A DNA stretch of 7,133 bases, taken from Flavobacteriales bacterium. GTDB taxonomy: Bacteria > Bacteroidota > Bacteroidia > Flavobacteriales > Crocinitomicaceae. A program made the position numbers and the translations under genes. This document shows positions 1 through 6,537 of this stretch, piece after piece. The notes under the pieces are model-generated. The model saw nothing but the letters and a program-made list of their open reading frames with translations, was not told the origin of the DNA and ran no database searches. Location: assembly GCA_947375085.1 (NCBI GenBank), contig CANCEQ010000157.1, positions 1 to 7,133 of the forward strand, read 5' to 3'. Position 1 is the first letter of the stretch; each line of letters starts with the position of its first letter.

Positions 1-716
1 ATATCTTTTACTTCTGGATTGATTTTCATTGTTGGAAGTGGTCTAAAATCACGTGTTAACAATAAATTCGTTTGTTCGATGTGATTGTTATACAAATGCG
101 CATCTCCCATTGTATGAATAAATTCACCAACTTCTAAATCACATACTTGTGCAATCATCATCGTTAAAAGTGCATAAGAAGCAATATTAAAAGGAACACC
201 TAAAAACGTATCGGCACTTCTTTGATACAATTGACAACTTAATTTTCCATCTGCAACATAGAATTGAAATAAACTGTGACAAGGAGGTAAAGCCATATTA
301 TCAACGTCAGCAACGTTCCAAGCAGAAACCATCAAACGACGTGAATTTGGATTCGATTTAATTTGTTGAATGATATTTGAAATTTGGTCAATTGTTCCAC
401 CATCTCTTGCCGGCCAATTTCTCCATTGGTATCCATAAACAGGACCTAAATCACCATTCTCATCTGCCCATTCATCCCAAATAGATACATTGTTGTCTTT
501 TAGGTATTTAATGTTAGTATCACCTTTTAAAAACCAAAGTAATTCAACAATAATAGAGCGTAAGTGCAATTTTTTAGTTGTCATACATGGGAAACCTTCC
601 GATAAATCATAGCGACTTTGGTAACCAAAAACAGATAATGTTCCTGTTCCTGTACGGTCTCCTTTTTGAGCTCCGTTGTCTAAAATATGCTTTAATAAAT
701 CGTGATATTGTTTCAT
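1..716 (-). CDS. thyA: Thymidylate synthase ThyA (C-terminus cut off by the window edge)
   Basis: This cytoplasmic enzyme makes dTMP from dUMP using 5,10-methylene-tetrahydrofolate as both carbon donor and reductant. The frame opens with ATG at 716-714 and stays open for 238 codons to the left edge. The start MKQYHDLL lines up residue for residue with E. coli ThyA. Visible signatures are the phosphate-binding loop DRTGTGTLS near residue 20, [20 protein letters not shown] around 80-100, the catalytic Cys146 in [11 protein letters not shown] (codon at 281-279), [20 protein letters not shown] with the dUMP-binding Arg, Asp and Asn, and GDAHLYNNH near 207. E. coli ThyA has 264 residues, so about 25-40 C-terminal residues lie outside the window. 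All active-site motifs seen are intact, so this is an edge truncation and not a pseudogene. It is divergent from the response regulator gene and probably functionally unrelated to it. Dihydrofolate reductase is a common downstream neighbour of thyA but cannot be seen here. Confidence 0.98.
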   Translation of the reverse strand, partial: MKQYHDLLKHILDNGAQKGDRTGTGTLSVFGYQSRYDLSEGFPCMTTKKLHLRSIIVELLWFLKGDTNIKYLKDNNVSIWDEWADENGDLGPVYGYQWRNWPARDGGTIDQISNIIQQIKSNPNSRRLMVSAWNVADVDNMALPPCHSLFQFYVADGKLSCQLYQRSADTFLGVPFNIASYALLTMMIAQVCDLEVGEFIHTMGDAHLYNNHIEQTNLLLTRDFRPLPTMKINPEVKD

Positions 717-739
717 TTGTGTTTTGATTTTTATATAGA

Positions 740-747
740 CGAAGGTA
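740..747 (-). promoter_or_regulatory. Possible -7 element for thyA
   Basis: On the minus strand this reads TACCTTCG, one base from the Bacteroidota -7 consensus TAnnTTTG. It lies 23 bases upstream of the thyA ATG, giving a plausible 5' leader of roughly 20 bases. I find no TTG at the usual 17-23 base distance upstream, so the assignment rests on the -7 box alone. Confidence 0.35.
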
Positions 748-787
748 GTTAAATTCTGTTATTTCATTTTTACTCTTAAAGCTTAAA

Positions 788-817
788 TTATAAACAAATT
801 ACAGCTTTTGTTTATAA
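788..817. repeat. 11-bp perfect inverted repeat, candidate operator
   Basis: The arms TTATAAACAAA (788-798) and TTTGTTTATAA (807-817) are exact reverse complements separated by 8 bp. The right arm contains the TTTG that serves as -33 element of the response regulator promoter, so a dimeric protein bound here would overlap the polymerase site. The shape, two symmetric half-sites about two helical turns apart, suits a helix-turn-helix dimer. LytTR proteins usually bind direct repeats, so this is less likely to be the neighbouring regulator's own site. A terminator is unlikely: there is no T-run after it, it is AT-rich, and it sits upstream of the gene. Confidence 0.5.
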
Positions 818-835
818 ATGTTTTGTTTAGCTTTG
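808..835 (+). promoter_or_regulatory. Bacteroidota-type promoter of the LytTR response regulator gene
   Basis: TTG at 808-810 (within TTTTG) is followed by a 17-base spacer and TAGCTTTG at 828-835, an exact match to TAnnTTTG. Spacing of 17-23 bases is that described for Flavobacterium promoters. Transcription should start a few bases after 835, only about 6-10 bases before the ATG at 849, so the mRNA would be almost leaderless. No Shine-Dalgarno sequence is present. Confidence 0.72.
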
Positions 836-848
836 CATTTACTTATTT

Positions 849-1595
849 ATGAAGAACTATTCAACTATAAAAACTGTCATCATAGACGATGAAATGAGGG
901 CAAGAGAACTTTTGAAAAGGTTACTTGAAAAGTATTGTCCAGAAATTGAAATAGTTGGGGAAGGGGATTGTATTGAAAGTGGACATCAAATTATTTTAGA
1001 AAAGAATCCAGATCTTATATTTCTTGATATTCATTTAGATCAGCAAAATAGTTTTGATTTACTTTCAAAAATAGAAAATCCAACTTTTGAAATTATTTTC
1101 ACTTCAGGACATAGTAATTATGGAGTATCTGCTTTTAAAGTTAGTGCAATAGATTATATTCTTAAACCAATAGACAGTGATGATTTAGTTGCCGCTGTTG
1201 AAAAAGTAATTAAAAAAAGAGAATTAGAAGCCAAAGTAGTTGATGATATTATTTACATTCCTGTTCATGTGAACGATAAAGTTGAATATGTTAATTCTAC
1301 GCAAATTGTATCTTTAGAAGCAGAGAATAATTACACACAACTTGTAACGGATGAAAATAAAAAATACATAGTTACTAAAACGTTAAGTGAGATTGAATCA
1401 TTATTAAAAGAAACTAATCATTTCTTGCGTATTCATAGAGGTATATGTATTAATACAAAACACATATCAAGTTATACTAAATCAGAGCCTTGTGAAATAA
1501 CAATGACAAATGGATTGTTGTATGAAATTTCAAGAAGAAAAAAAGCTGAAGTTTTAGCTTCACTGAAAGGATTGAAAATATCAGCTTTACAGTAA
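849..1595 (+). CDS. Response regulator, REC-LytTR (LytR/AlgR family)
   Basis: This is a cytoplasmic two-component transcription factor of 248 residues, the normal length for the family. Residues about 8-122 are the receiver domain, with acidic pocket Asp13-Asp14, phospho-acceptor Asp60 in LIFLDIH, Thr85-Ser86 after the fourth strand, and Lys106-Pro107 in AIDYILKPID. Residues about 135-243 are the LytTR DNA-binding domain, seen in SLEAENNYTQL (155-165) and FLRIHRGICIN (192-202). The loop after Asp60 reads HLDQQNSFDLL and lacks the common MPxxxG, a mild departure. The ATG at 849 is chosen because it begins the receiver domain directly and lies just after a strong promoter. The convergent LytS-class kinase gene at 1915-4911 is the likely partner. 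The regulon cannot be read from the sequence. No transcription terminator directly follows the stop; the first good one is at 1878-1911. Confidence 0.96.
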   Translation: MKNYSTIKTVIIDDEMRARELLKRLLEKYCPEIEIVGEGDCIESGHQIILEKNPDLIFLDIHLDQQNSFDLLSKIENPTFEIIFTSGHSNYGVSAFKVSAIDYILKPIDSDDLVAAVEKVIKKRELEAKVVDDIIYIPVHVNDKVEYVNSTQIVSLEAENNYTQLVTDENKKYIVTKTLSEIESLLKETNHFLRIHRGICINTKHISSYTKSEPCEITMTNGLLYEISRRKKAEVLASLKGLKISALQ

Positions 1596-1703
1596 TTCAA
1601 CAGATCCCCACTTTTATGCTTCATTTTATCTTATTTTAAATTCCTTTTCAGTTTTAAGTCAAATTGAAAAAGTACATGTGTTTTTTATCGAGTAAACGGT
1701 AAT

Positions 1704-1732
1704 TTGTTTTCTATACAAAATTCCAATCTTTG
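1704..1732 (+). promoter_or_regulatory. Promoter-like motif inside the convergent intergenic region
   Basis: TTG at 1704-1706 (within ATTTG), an 18-base spacer and AATCTTTG at 1725-1732 differ from the consensus TTG-N17-23-TAnnTTTG by one base (A for the first T). The following bases, TTTGCAA, resemble the TTTGCA context of the response regulator promoter at 832-837. No gene follows on this strand, so it is either the promoter of a small RNA ending at the terminator near 1911 or a chance match in AT-rich DNA. Confidence 0.45.
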
Positions 1733-1751
1733 CAATGTCTAATTGAACAAT

Positions 1752-1772
1752 TAAATTTTAGATTAAAATTTA
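1752..1772. repeat. 9-bp perfect hairpin with a GAT loop
   Basis: TAAATTTTA (1752-1760) and TAAAATTTA (1764-1772) are exact reverse complements separated by GAT. The stem contains only A-T pairs, so it is weak as RNA and has no following T-run. It sits 20 bases after the promoter-like motif, near the start of the proposed small RNA. Confidence 0.5.
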
Positions 1773-1877
1773 GTAATAAATCGGATGGCGAAATACTTCT
1801 GATTAGAGTGGAGGATTTTAAAATTTTAGAAATGAAATAATTATTAATAAAATTATTATATAATAACCAACAAATCA

Positions 1878-1911
1878 AAAAAAGTGTCTTCTTTTAAGGA
1901 GGCACTTTTTT
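1878..1911. terminator. Intrinsic terminator between the convergent genes
   Basis: A 15-pair stem joins 1878-1892 to 1897-1911 around the loop TTTA. The six outer pairs are A-T, forming a T-run at either end, and the core is GTGTCTTC against GGAGGCAC. In plus-strand RNA two pairs are G-U wobbles (1887/1902 and 1890/1899). In minus-strand RNA the same positions become A-C mismatches, so the hairpin is better as a plus-strand terminator, though it probably works both ways. It begins 3 bases past the kinase stop codon and about 280 bases past the response regulator stop. Confidence 0.85.
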
Positions 1912-1914
1912 GTT

Positions 1915-4911
1915 TTATATTGAAACATAAGGTAAATAAACAATTACTTTCGTTCCACAACCAACACCATTAACATCAACTAAATCAATGATTTCAGGTT
2001 CTATTTCCATTTCAGATTCAGATTGTAATTGTTGTAATCGTTGGTGAGTAATCAACATTCCTAATGATTCTTTTTTAGAGTTTTTTGATTTTAATTCATT
2101 AGATTTTTTTCTTCCAACTCCATTGTCTTCAATCGTACATTTGATTTTATCGTCTATATTTTCGAAGGTAAGATTGATTTTTCCTTTTTCCTTTTTATTA
2201 TTTGAAATACCATGACAAATAGCATTTTCGACGTAAGGTTGAATAATCATAGGAGGAATTTCGATTTTCTTTTCGGTTAATTCATTCGGTATATTGATAC
2301 TATAATAAAATTGAATTTCAAAACGAAGGGATTCAATGTCCATATATAGCCCCAGCATTTCAATTTCTTCTTTGATAGGCACATATTTTTTCATATTGTT
2401 TTCAAGCACTTTTCTAATTAATTTCGAATACTTTACCAGGTATTTTTGTGCTTTTTCAGGTTCGTTTTCCAACATGTAATATTGAATAGAATTCATCGCA
2501 TTAAAAGTAAAATGTGGATTCATTTGTGAACTTAAAAATTTCATTTCCATCTCAATCGTTTGTTGATAAAGCTTTGCGTTTTCAGCAGCTCTTTTTTCTA
2601 TTTTATTTATTCGCCATTTAATGAAAAAATAGACACTTGAAAGGAATGAAATAGCAGCAATTATTCTAAACACCCATGTATGCCAAAATGGGGGCGAAAT
2701 AAATATATATATTTTAGCAGGATTCTTACTCCAATAACCATCATTGTTTTTTGCGGATACTTCAAAAGTGTAATTACCATAGGGTAATTTAGAAAAAGTA
2801 GCTTTTGAATAACTTGTAAATTGCCAATCGGAATCCAACCCGAGTAGTCGATATTTATACTCAACATTTCCTTCGGATTTAAATGTTAGCCCTATATATT
2901 TTATCGATATATCGTTTTTATCGTAAGGTAAATTGTAGTTCTTTTTGACAATTGTATCCTGATTATTTATGTTTAAAGATGTAATGTAAATTGGAGGTGG
3001 AAAATTATTTTTTTTGACTTTTTTTTCATTAAACAACGATACTCCTCTGTTACTACCAATGTATACAGTGTTATCTTTTTTGAAAATTTGATTTATTTCA
3101 TTAGAAATTAGTCCGTTGTTGATGTTGTAATATTTAATATTTAGTTTAAAAGGTGTCCAACTTTCAATTGTTATTTTACAAACTCCTTTGTTCGAAGCAA
3201 GCCAACCTATTTTTTCAGATTCTAAAAAAAGAGATTGACAAATATTACTTTGTAATCCATTTTTAGTAGTAATATCATAGCGTTTAGCGCCTCTTATTAT
3301 TGTAATTCCATTGTCTTTTGTAGAGTTCCAAATGGTGTTGTTTTGTATTTGAATATCGTTGATTCTACTTGAAAGCGCATCAGAACCTTTACCTTGAAAC
3401 GTAAATTCACCTTTTTCAAATCGATATAAACCAATTGCACATCCGAGCCAGATGATACCATTTTTATCAGCAGCTACAGAATATATTCTATTGGGCGCTT
3501 GGTGTATTTTTGTTTTTATATTATTCTGATTTTCGTAATTAAGTTCAACTAGGTTTGAGAAATTTCCAATCCAAAATTTCTCGTTATTATTAGCAGTTGA
3601 TGAAACAGATAAACCTTGGTATAATTTATCTTGTTGATTGGGTTTAAAAGGTACTATTTTTCTGTTATTTACATTCATAAAACAAAACCTAGTACTACCT
3701 CCAATCGCTATCGTATGGTTATCAATGGGTGTTATTCTTCTAATAAAGTTTACAGATAAAGGATCAAAATTCGAACTTACTTCAGTAGATATATTGTTTT
3801 TAAATATTACTAGATTACCATTATCTAATCCTGCGTATATTGAATTTTTATTAACGGATATTGCATTTACTTTCGAACTACTTAATTCAGTATAATGCAT
3901 AAAATTTATATCTTTTATGTAATAAACACCATCCTCTAAAGTCGTTATCCAATATCCTTTTTCGTGGTCTTCAGTAATACATGAAATTGTTTTATTTTTT
4001 AAAAAATGATAGGGTTTACCTTTTTTGAGATCAACTTTTGGGTAATATAATAGTCCTTCTTTATTTGTACCAATCCACAATCCATTTTTAGAATCCAAGA
4101 AATGGTAACATAGATTGTTTTTTAAAGAGAATCTTTCAACCGTTTTTCCATTGAATTTATTGACTAAATACAGTTTACTTTCATAAAGTATGAGGTAATA
4201 TTTTTTTTTGAATAATATGCTTCTAATCACCCCACTTGAAAAACCGTCCAAAATAAAACATTTTTCAGATATTGTTTTTTTAGCTGTAATTATATTTATA
4301 AGGCCTTGATTATAAGTGTTTTTTGTTGAGCCTTGAAGAAATTTATTATTGTCAAATTTATAAATATAACCACCATGAATTGTTTTGTTTTTGTTAAGGT
4401 CTGTTATTTTTTGAAGATGAAATTGATTTTTAGTATCACCTTTATAAAACGATACTTTAGGCATTAAATAAGTTCCATACATTCCAATCCATAATTGGTT
4501 TTTATAAAATTGTAAAGAATTTATATATCCATTATTACCTAATCTTGATAATTCATCATTAATTTTTAAAGATCTGATTTTATTATTATCAAAATAGGCG
4601 ATTTTGTTTGTGACTCCAGCAAACCAGATTCTACCGGTTGGATCTTCGTATATTCTGATAATGCAATTTTCAGGTAATCCATCTTCCTTTGTGTAGATTT
4701 TAAATTTGGCACCATCAAATTTGGCAACACCTTTGTCAGTTGCAATCCATATAAATCCTTTCTTATCTTGTAAAACTTGATAACATTCAGAACTTGGAAT
4801 TCCATCTTCAACTGAAAAGTGTTTGAAATTAGGGGATTGGGCATTTAAATTAATACTCGTAAATAGAAAAGCAAAAAAGAAAATTAAAAGAATTGCTTTG
4901 ATATTTAGCAT
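1915..4911 (-). CDS. Sensor histidine kinase: signal peptide, Reg_prop beta-propellers, Y_Y_Y domain, one TM, LytS-type kinase
   Basis: A 998-residue inner-membrane sensor kinase. Residues 1-25 are a signal peptide (hydrophobic run, then LNAQ). Residues about 27-635 are two-component propeller blades; repeats of the form xDxxGxIWIGTxxGLxxY are clear at about 43-67, 84-99, 269-290, 309-333, 478-498, 559-580 and 607-628. A Y_Y_Y domain occupies about 668-738 (EYKYRLLGLDSDW; LPYGNYTFEVSAKNNDGYWS). One membrane helix spans about 746-766, then a short coiled coil. The cytoplasmic part is a His_kinase (PF06580) domain with His800 in SQMNPHFTFNAMNSIQ and an ATPase domain with N-box QPYVENAICHG (Asn896), G-box DNGVG (929-933), SLGM (949-952) and GCGTK (984-988). 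All catalytic motifs are present. Unlike Bacteroides hybrid two-component proteins of similar sensor layout, it has no fused receiver or AraC domain, so it needs a separate regulator. The convergent LytTR gene fits. The ligand is unknown. Confidence 0.96.
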   Translation of the reverse strand: MLNIKAILLIFFFAFLFTSINLNAQSPNFKHFSVEDGIPSSECYQVLQDKKGFIWIATDKGVAKFDGAKFKIYTKEDGLPENCIIRIYEDPTGRIWFAGVTNKIAYFDNNKIRSLKINDELSRLGNNGYINSLQFYKNQLWIGMYGTYLMPKVSFYKGDTKNQFHLQKITDLNKNKTIHGGYIYKFDNNKFLQGSTKNTYNQGLINIITAKKTISEKCFILDGFSSGVIRSILFKKKYYLILYESKLYLVNKFNGKTVERFSLKNNLCYHFLDSKNGLWIGTNKEGLLYYPKVDLKKGKPYHFLKNKTISCITEDHEKGYWITTLEDGVYYIKDINFMHYTELSSSKVNAISVNKNSIYAGLDNGNLVIFKNNISTEVSSNFDPLSVNFIRRITPIDNHTIAIGGSTRFCFMNVNNRKIVPFKPNQQDKLYQGLSVSSTANNNEKFWIGNFSNLVELNYENQNNIKTKIHQAPNRIYSVAADKNGIIWLGCAIGLYRFEKGEFTFQGKGSDALSSRINDIQIQNNTIWNSTKDNGITIIRGAKRYDITTKNGLQSNICQSLFLESEKIGWLASNKGVCKITIESWTPFKLNIKYYNINNGLISNEINQIFKKDNTVYIGSNRGVSLFNEKKVKKNNFPPPIYITSLNINNQDTIVKKNYNLPYDKNDISIKYIGLTFKSEGNVEYKYRLLGLDSDWQFTSYSKATFSKLPYGNYTFEVSAKNNDGYWSKNPAKIYIFISPPFWHTWVFRIIAAISFLSSVYFFIKWRINKIEKRAAENAKLYQQTIEMEMKFLSSQMNPHFTFNAMNSIQYYMLENEPEKAQKYLVKYSKLIRKVLENNMKKYVPIKEEIEMLGLYMDIESLRFEIQFYYSINIPNELTEKKIEIPPMIIQPYVENAICHGISNNKKEKGKINLTFENIDDKIKCTIEDNGVGRKKSNELKSKNSKKESLGMLITHQRLQQLQSESEMEIEPEIIDLVDVNGVGCGTKVIVYLPYVSI

Positions 4912-4915
4912 ATTA

Positions 4916-4924
4916 TTGTTTATA
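4916..4924 (-). promoter_or_regulatory. Half-site matching the inverted repeat upstream of the response regulator
   Basis: On the minus strand this is TATAAACAA, identical to nine of the eleven bases in each arm of the inverted repeat at 788-817. It lies five bases upstream of the kinase start codon, in its presumed leader. Only one arm is present here. In DNA this AT-rich a nine-base match can arise by chance, so it is only a hint of shared control. Confidence 0.2.
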
Positions 4925-4934
4925 GAATTTTTTA

Positions 4935-6527
4935 ATGTTTACAAATGTAACAAAAACCCTGCTTCTCTCGTTAGTTACTACTTTAAACGAAAATTTAGGA
5001 ATCCATTTTTTGAAAGAATTAAAGTCATATCACGTTCTACTATTTATTCTAGCAGTATTGCTCATTTTGAGTCCTGTTGTTTATTTTGCGCCGGAAGAAG
5101 GATATGATTTAGGTGGTACAAAGATTCATTTTTTATCGAAAGAAGAATTTTTTCATCCTAAAAAACAAGTCAAAAAGGATATTTCAAAAATTGTTGCCAT
5201 GGTGGATACGTCTAATTTGGATTTATCTATTGATGAGACAGTTACAACTGAACCAATAAAACTTCCTGAAACTCAAAAACAAGTCAAACACATAGCTCGT
5301 TCGAAAGGAAATTTGGGTGCACCAAAGGGGGGAGAGCTATCAGATGAGAGCACTACTAATTTGCATTTATCAGAATCAGCAAGAGCGAATTTGCATCGTT
5401 TCTTTGATAAAATGGATAAAGTAGCGACTGAAAAATCGAAGTTACATATTTTACATTATGGTGATTCTCAAATCGAAGGAGATAGAATGACTTCTTATAT
5501 TCGTCAACGTATTCAAAATCAGTTTGGAGGAAATGGTCCAGGTTTGATTCCTGCAATGAACGTGTATCAAACGATGTCTTTCAAACAAAATTATTCTTCC
5601 AATTTTGTTCGTTACAATTGCTTTGGTGGTTTGAAATTGAAGAATCGTAGATACGGTGCAATGGGGTCAGCAGCAAGATTTACAGCGGAAGAATACGATA
5701 GTACTGATATTGCAAACACAAATGCTATTAAAGAAGCTTGGATTGAAATTGAGCCATCTTACAGTGCTCAAAGTAGAGCTAGGACTTACAATAATGTCAA
5801 AATGTTTTATACAAGTTGTGTAAAACCGTGCGCTGTTAAAGTGTTTCAAAATGGAAAATTAATTCACGAAGATAGTTTGGTAAAAGATGGGAAATACCAC
5901 GTTCTTCCTTTGAGTTTTACTTCTTCAGCAGGTAAATTAAAATATGTTTTTTCAAGTGCCTTAAGTCCAACGATTTGTGGATTTTCTTTGGAAGGCGATT
6001 ATGGAGTTCAAGTTGATAATATTGGGATGAGAGGATGTAGTGGGACTTTCTTCGGATACTTAGACCATAACGTTGTTAGTAGAATGTACAATGATTTAAA
6101 CAGTGAATTGATTCTATTACAATTTGGAGGAAATTCGGTTCCCTATTTTAAGGATAGTTCATCAGTTCGTAGATATGCTTCTCAATTTCAATCACAAATT
6201 CGAATGGTGAAAAAATTACATCCCTCAGCAGCAATTATTGTGATTGGACCAAGTGATATGTCTAAATTTAGCGGTGGAATTTATGAGTCGTATCGATTGT
6301 TGCCTTATTGTGTTGCCCAAATGAGAAGAGTTTCGTCAAATGAAGGAGCAGGATATTGGGATTTATTTTCAGCAATGGGAGGATTGAATTCAATGCCATC
6401 TTGGGTAGAAAGTGGGTTAGCAGGAAAAGATTATATTCATTTTAGTAATAGAGGAGCAAGTATTGCATCACAATTATTTTATGATGCTTTTGAAGCTGAA
6501 TTTGCGAAGTGGAAACAACAAGAGTAA
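4935..6527 (+). CDS. Membrane-anchored SGNH-fold hydrolase or acyltransferase, PatB/Ape1-like
   Basis: A 530-residue protein with a single N-terminal membrane helix (about 33-51) after a Lys-containing segment; no signal cleavage site is evident, so the body is probably anchored and periplasmic. Residues 52-150 are a low-complexity linker. The SGNH fold follows: block I HYGDSQIEGDR with nucleophile Ser178; a beta-rich insert at about 205-355; a probable block II glycine in NIGMRGCSG (364-370); block III QFGGN with Asn400; and block V DYIHF with Asp499 and His502. An insert between blocks I and II recalls the carbohydrate-binding insert of Neisseria Ape1. By family the protein adds or removes O-acyl groups on an envelope glycan, but the substrate is not shown. 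The ATG at 4935 is the only one that retains the membrane helix; the next in-frame Met is residue 88. No Shine-Dalgarno or convincing promoter precedes it. The next gene starts 10 bp after its stop, implying an operon. Confidence 0.88.
   Translation: MFTNVTKTLLLSLVTTLNENLGIHFLKELKSYHVLLFILAVLLILSPVVYFAPEEGYDLGGTKIHFLSKEEFFHPKKQVKKDISKIVAMVDTSNLDLSIDETVTTEPIKLPETQKQVKHIARSKGNLGAPKGGELSDESTTNLHLSESARANLHRFFDKMDKVATEKSKLHILHYGDSQIEGDRMTSYIRQRIQNQFGGNGPGLIPAMNVYQTMSFKQNYSSNFVRYNCFGGLKLKNRRYGAMGSAARFTAEEYDSTDIANTNAIKEAWIEIEPSYSAQSRARTYNNVKMFYTSCVKPCAVKVFQNGKLIHEDSLVKDGKYHVLPLSFTSSAGKLKYVFSSALSPTICGFSLEGDYGVQVDNIGMRGCSGTFFGYLDHNVVSRMYNDLNSELILLQFGGNSVPYFKDSSSVRRYASQFQSQIRMVKKLHPSAAIIVIGPSDMSKFSGGIYESYRLLPYCVAQMRRVSSNEGAGYWDLFSAMGGLNSMPSWVESGLAGKDYIHFSNRGASIASQLFYDAFEAEFAKWKQQE
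4942..4949 (-). promoter_or_regulatory. Possible -7 element of the kinase gene
   Basis: The minus strand reads TACATTTG, an exact TAnnTTTG, 30 bases upstream of the kinase ATG, which would give a leader of about 25 bases. No TTG lies at the standard distance upstream. The element falls inside the first codons of the divergent SGNH gene, so the two transcription units would overlap at their 5' ends. Confidence 0.4.
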
Positions 6528-6537
6528 GTGTTTCTTA

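Larger units (their letters stand above)
1738..1911 (+). ncRNA. Candidate small RNA of about 170 nt
   Basis: The call rests on a promoter-like motif ending at 1732, a well-formed intrinsic terminator ending at 1911 on the same strand, and no coding frame between them. Internal structure includes a 9-bp perfect hairpin at 1752-1772 and a small bulged hairpin near 1793-1807 (ACTTCT, loop GATT, AGAGT). The segment around 1780-1820 is the least AT-rich part and is where conserved sequence would be expected. I do not recognise an Rfam family. The alternative is that the region is only the long 3' untranslated end of the response regulator mRNA. Confidence 0.3.
1596..1914. other. Convergent intergenic region without a protein gene
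   Basis: This 319-bp stretch lies between the stop codons of the response regulator and the kinase. I find no convincing reading frame on either strand; the few ATGs, for example at 1785, run into stops within about six codons. The first 100 bases are AT-rich and show no recognisable structure. The right part holds a promoter-like motif, a hairpin and an intrinsic terminator, listed separately. Bases 1830-1865 are almost pure A and T. Confidence 0.8.

Noticed and set aside
746..765. Two GTT-containing stretches that might form a LytTR direct repeat
   Set aside because: They are spaced about 10 bases apart and each misses several positions of the described LytTR half-site pattern. The match is too weak to list as a binding site.
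1785..1802. Short frame MAKYF in the convergent intergenic region
   Set aside because: Five codons before a stop, without a ribosome binding signal. It is too short to support as a leader peptide or gene.
3638..3895. Plus-strand 85-codon open frame with hydrophobic stretches
   Set aside because: It lies wholly antisense to the propeller region of the kinase gene, has no promoter or recognisable motif, and is explained by AT-rich codon composition on the other strand.
4566..4844. Minus-strand 92-codon frame within the 5' part of the kinase gene
   Set aside because: It is an alternative frame of the same strand inside a gene with clear domain repeats. Its product has no domain character.
4897..4930. 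TTTG (4897-4900) with TAGAATTT (4923-4930) as a promoter for the SGNH operon
   Set aside because: The spacer of 22 is within range, but the -7 part fails at the final TTTG, so it is not distinguishable from background AT-rich sequence.
4823..5107. Plus-strand 94-codon frame spanning the kinase/SGNH divergent start region
   Set aside because: It overlaps the kinase 5' end antisense and the SGNH gene out of frame. The SGNH frame carries the membrane helix and catalytic motifs, so this one is a shadow.
5356..5849. Two short minus-strand frames (66 and 60 codons)
   Set aside because: Both are antisense to the catalytic core and insert of the first SGNH protein, and they have no supporting signals.
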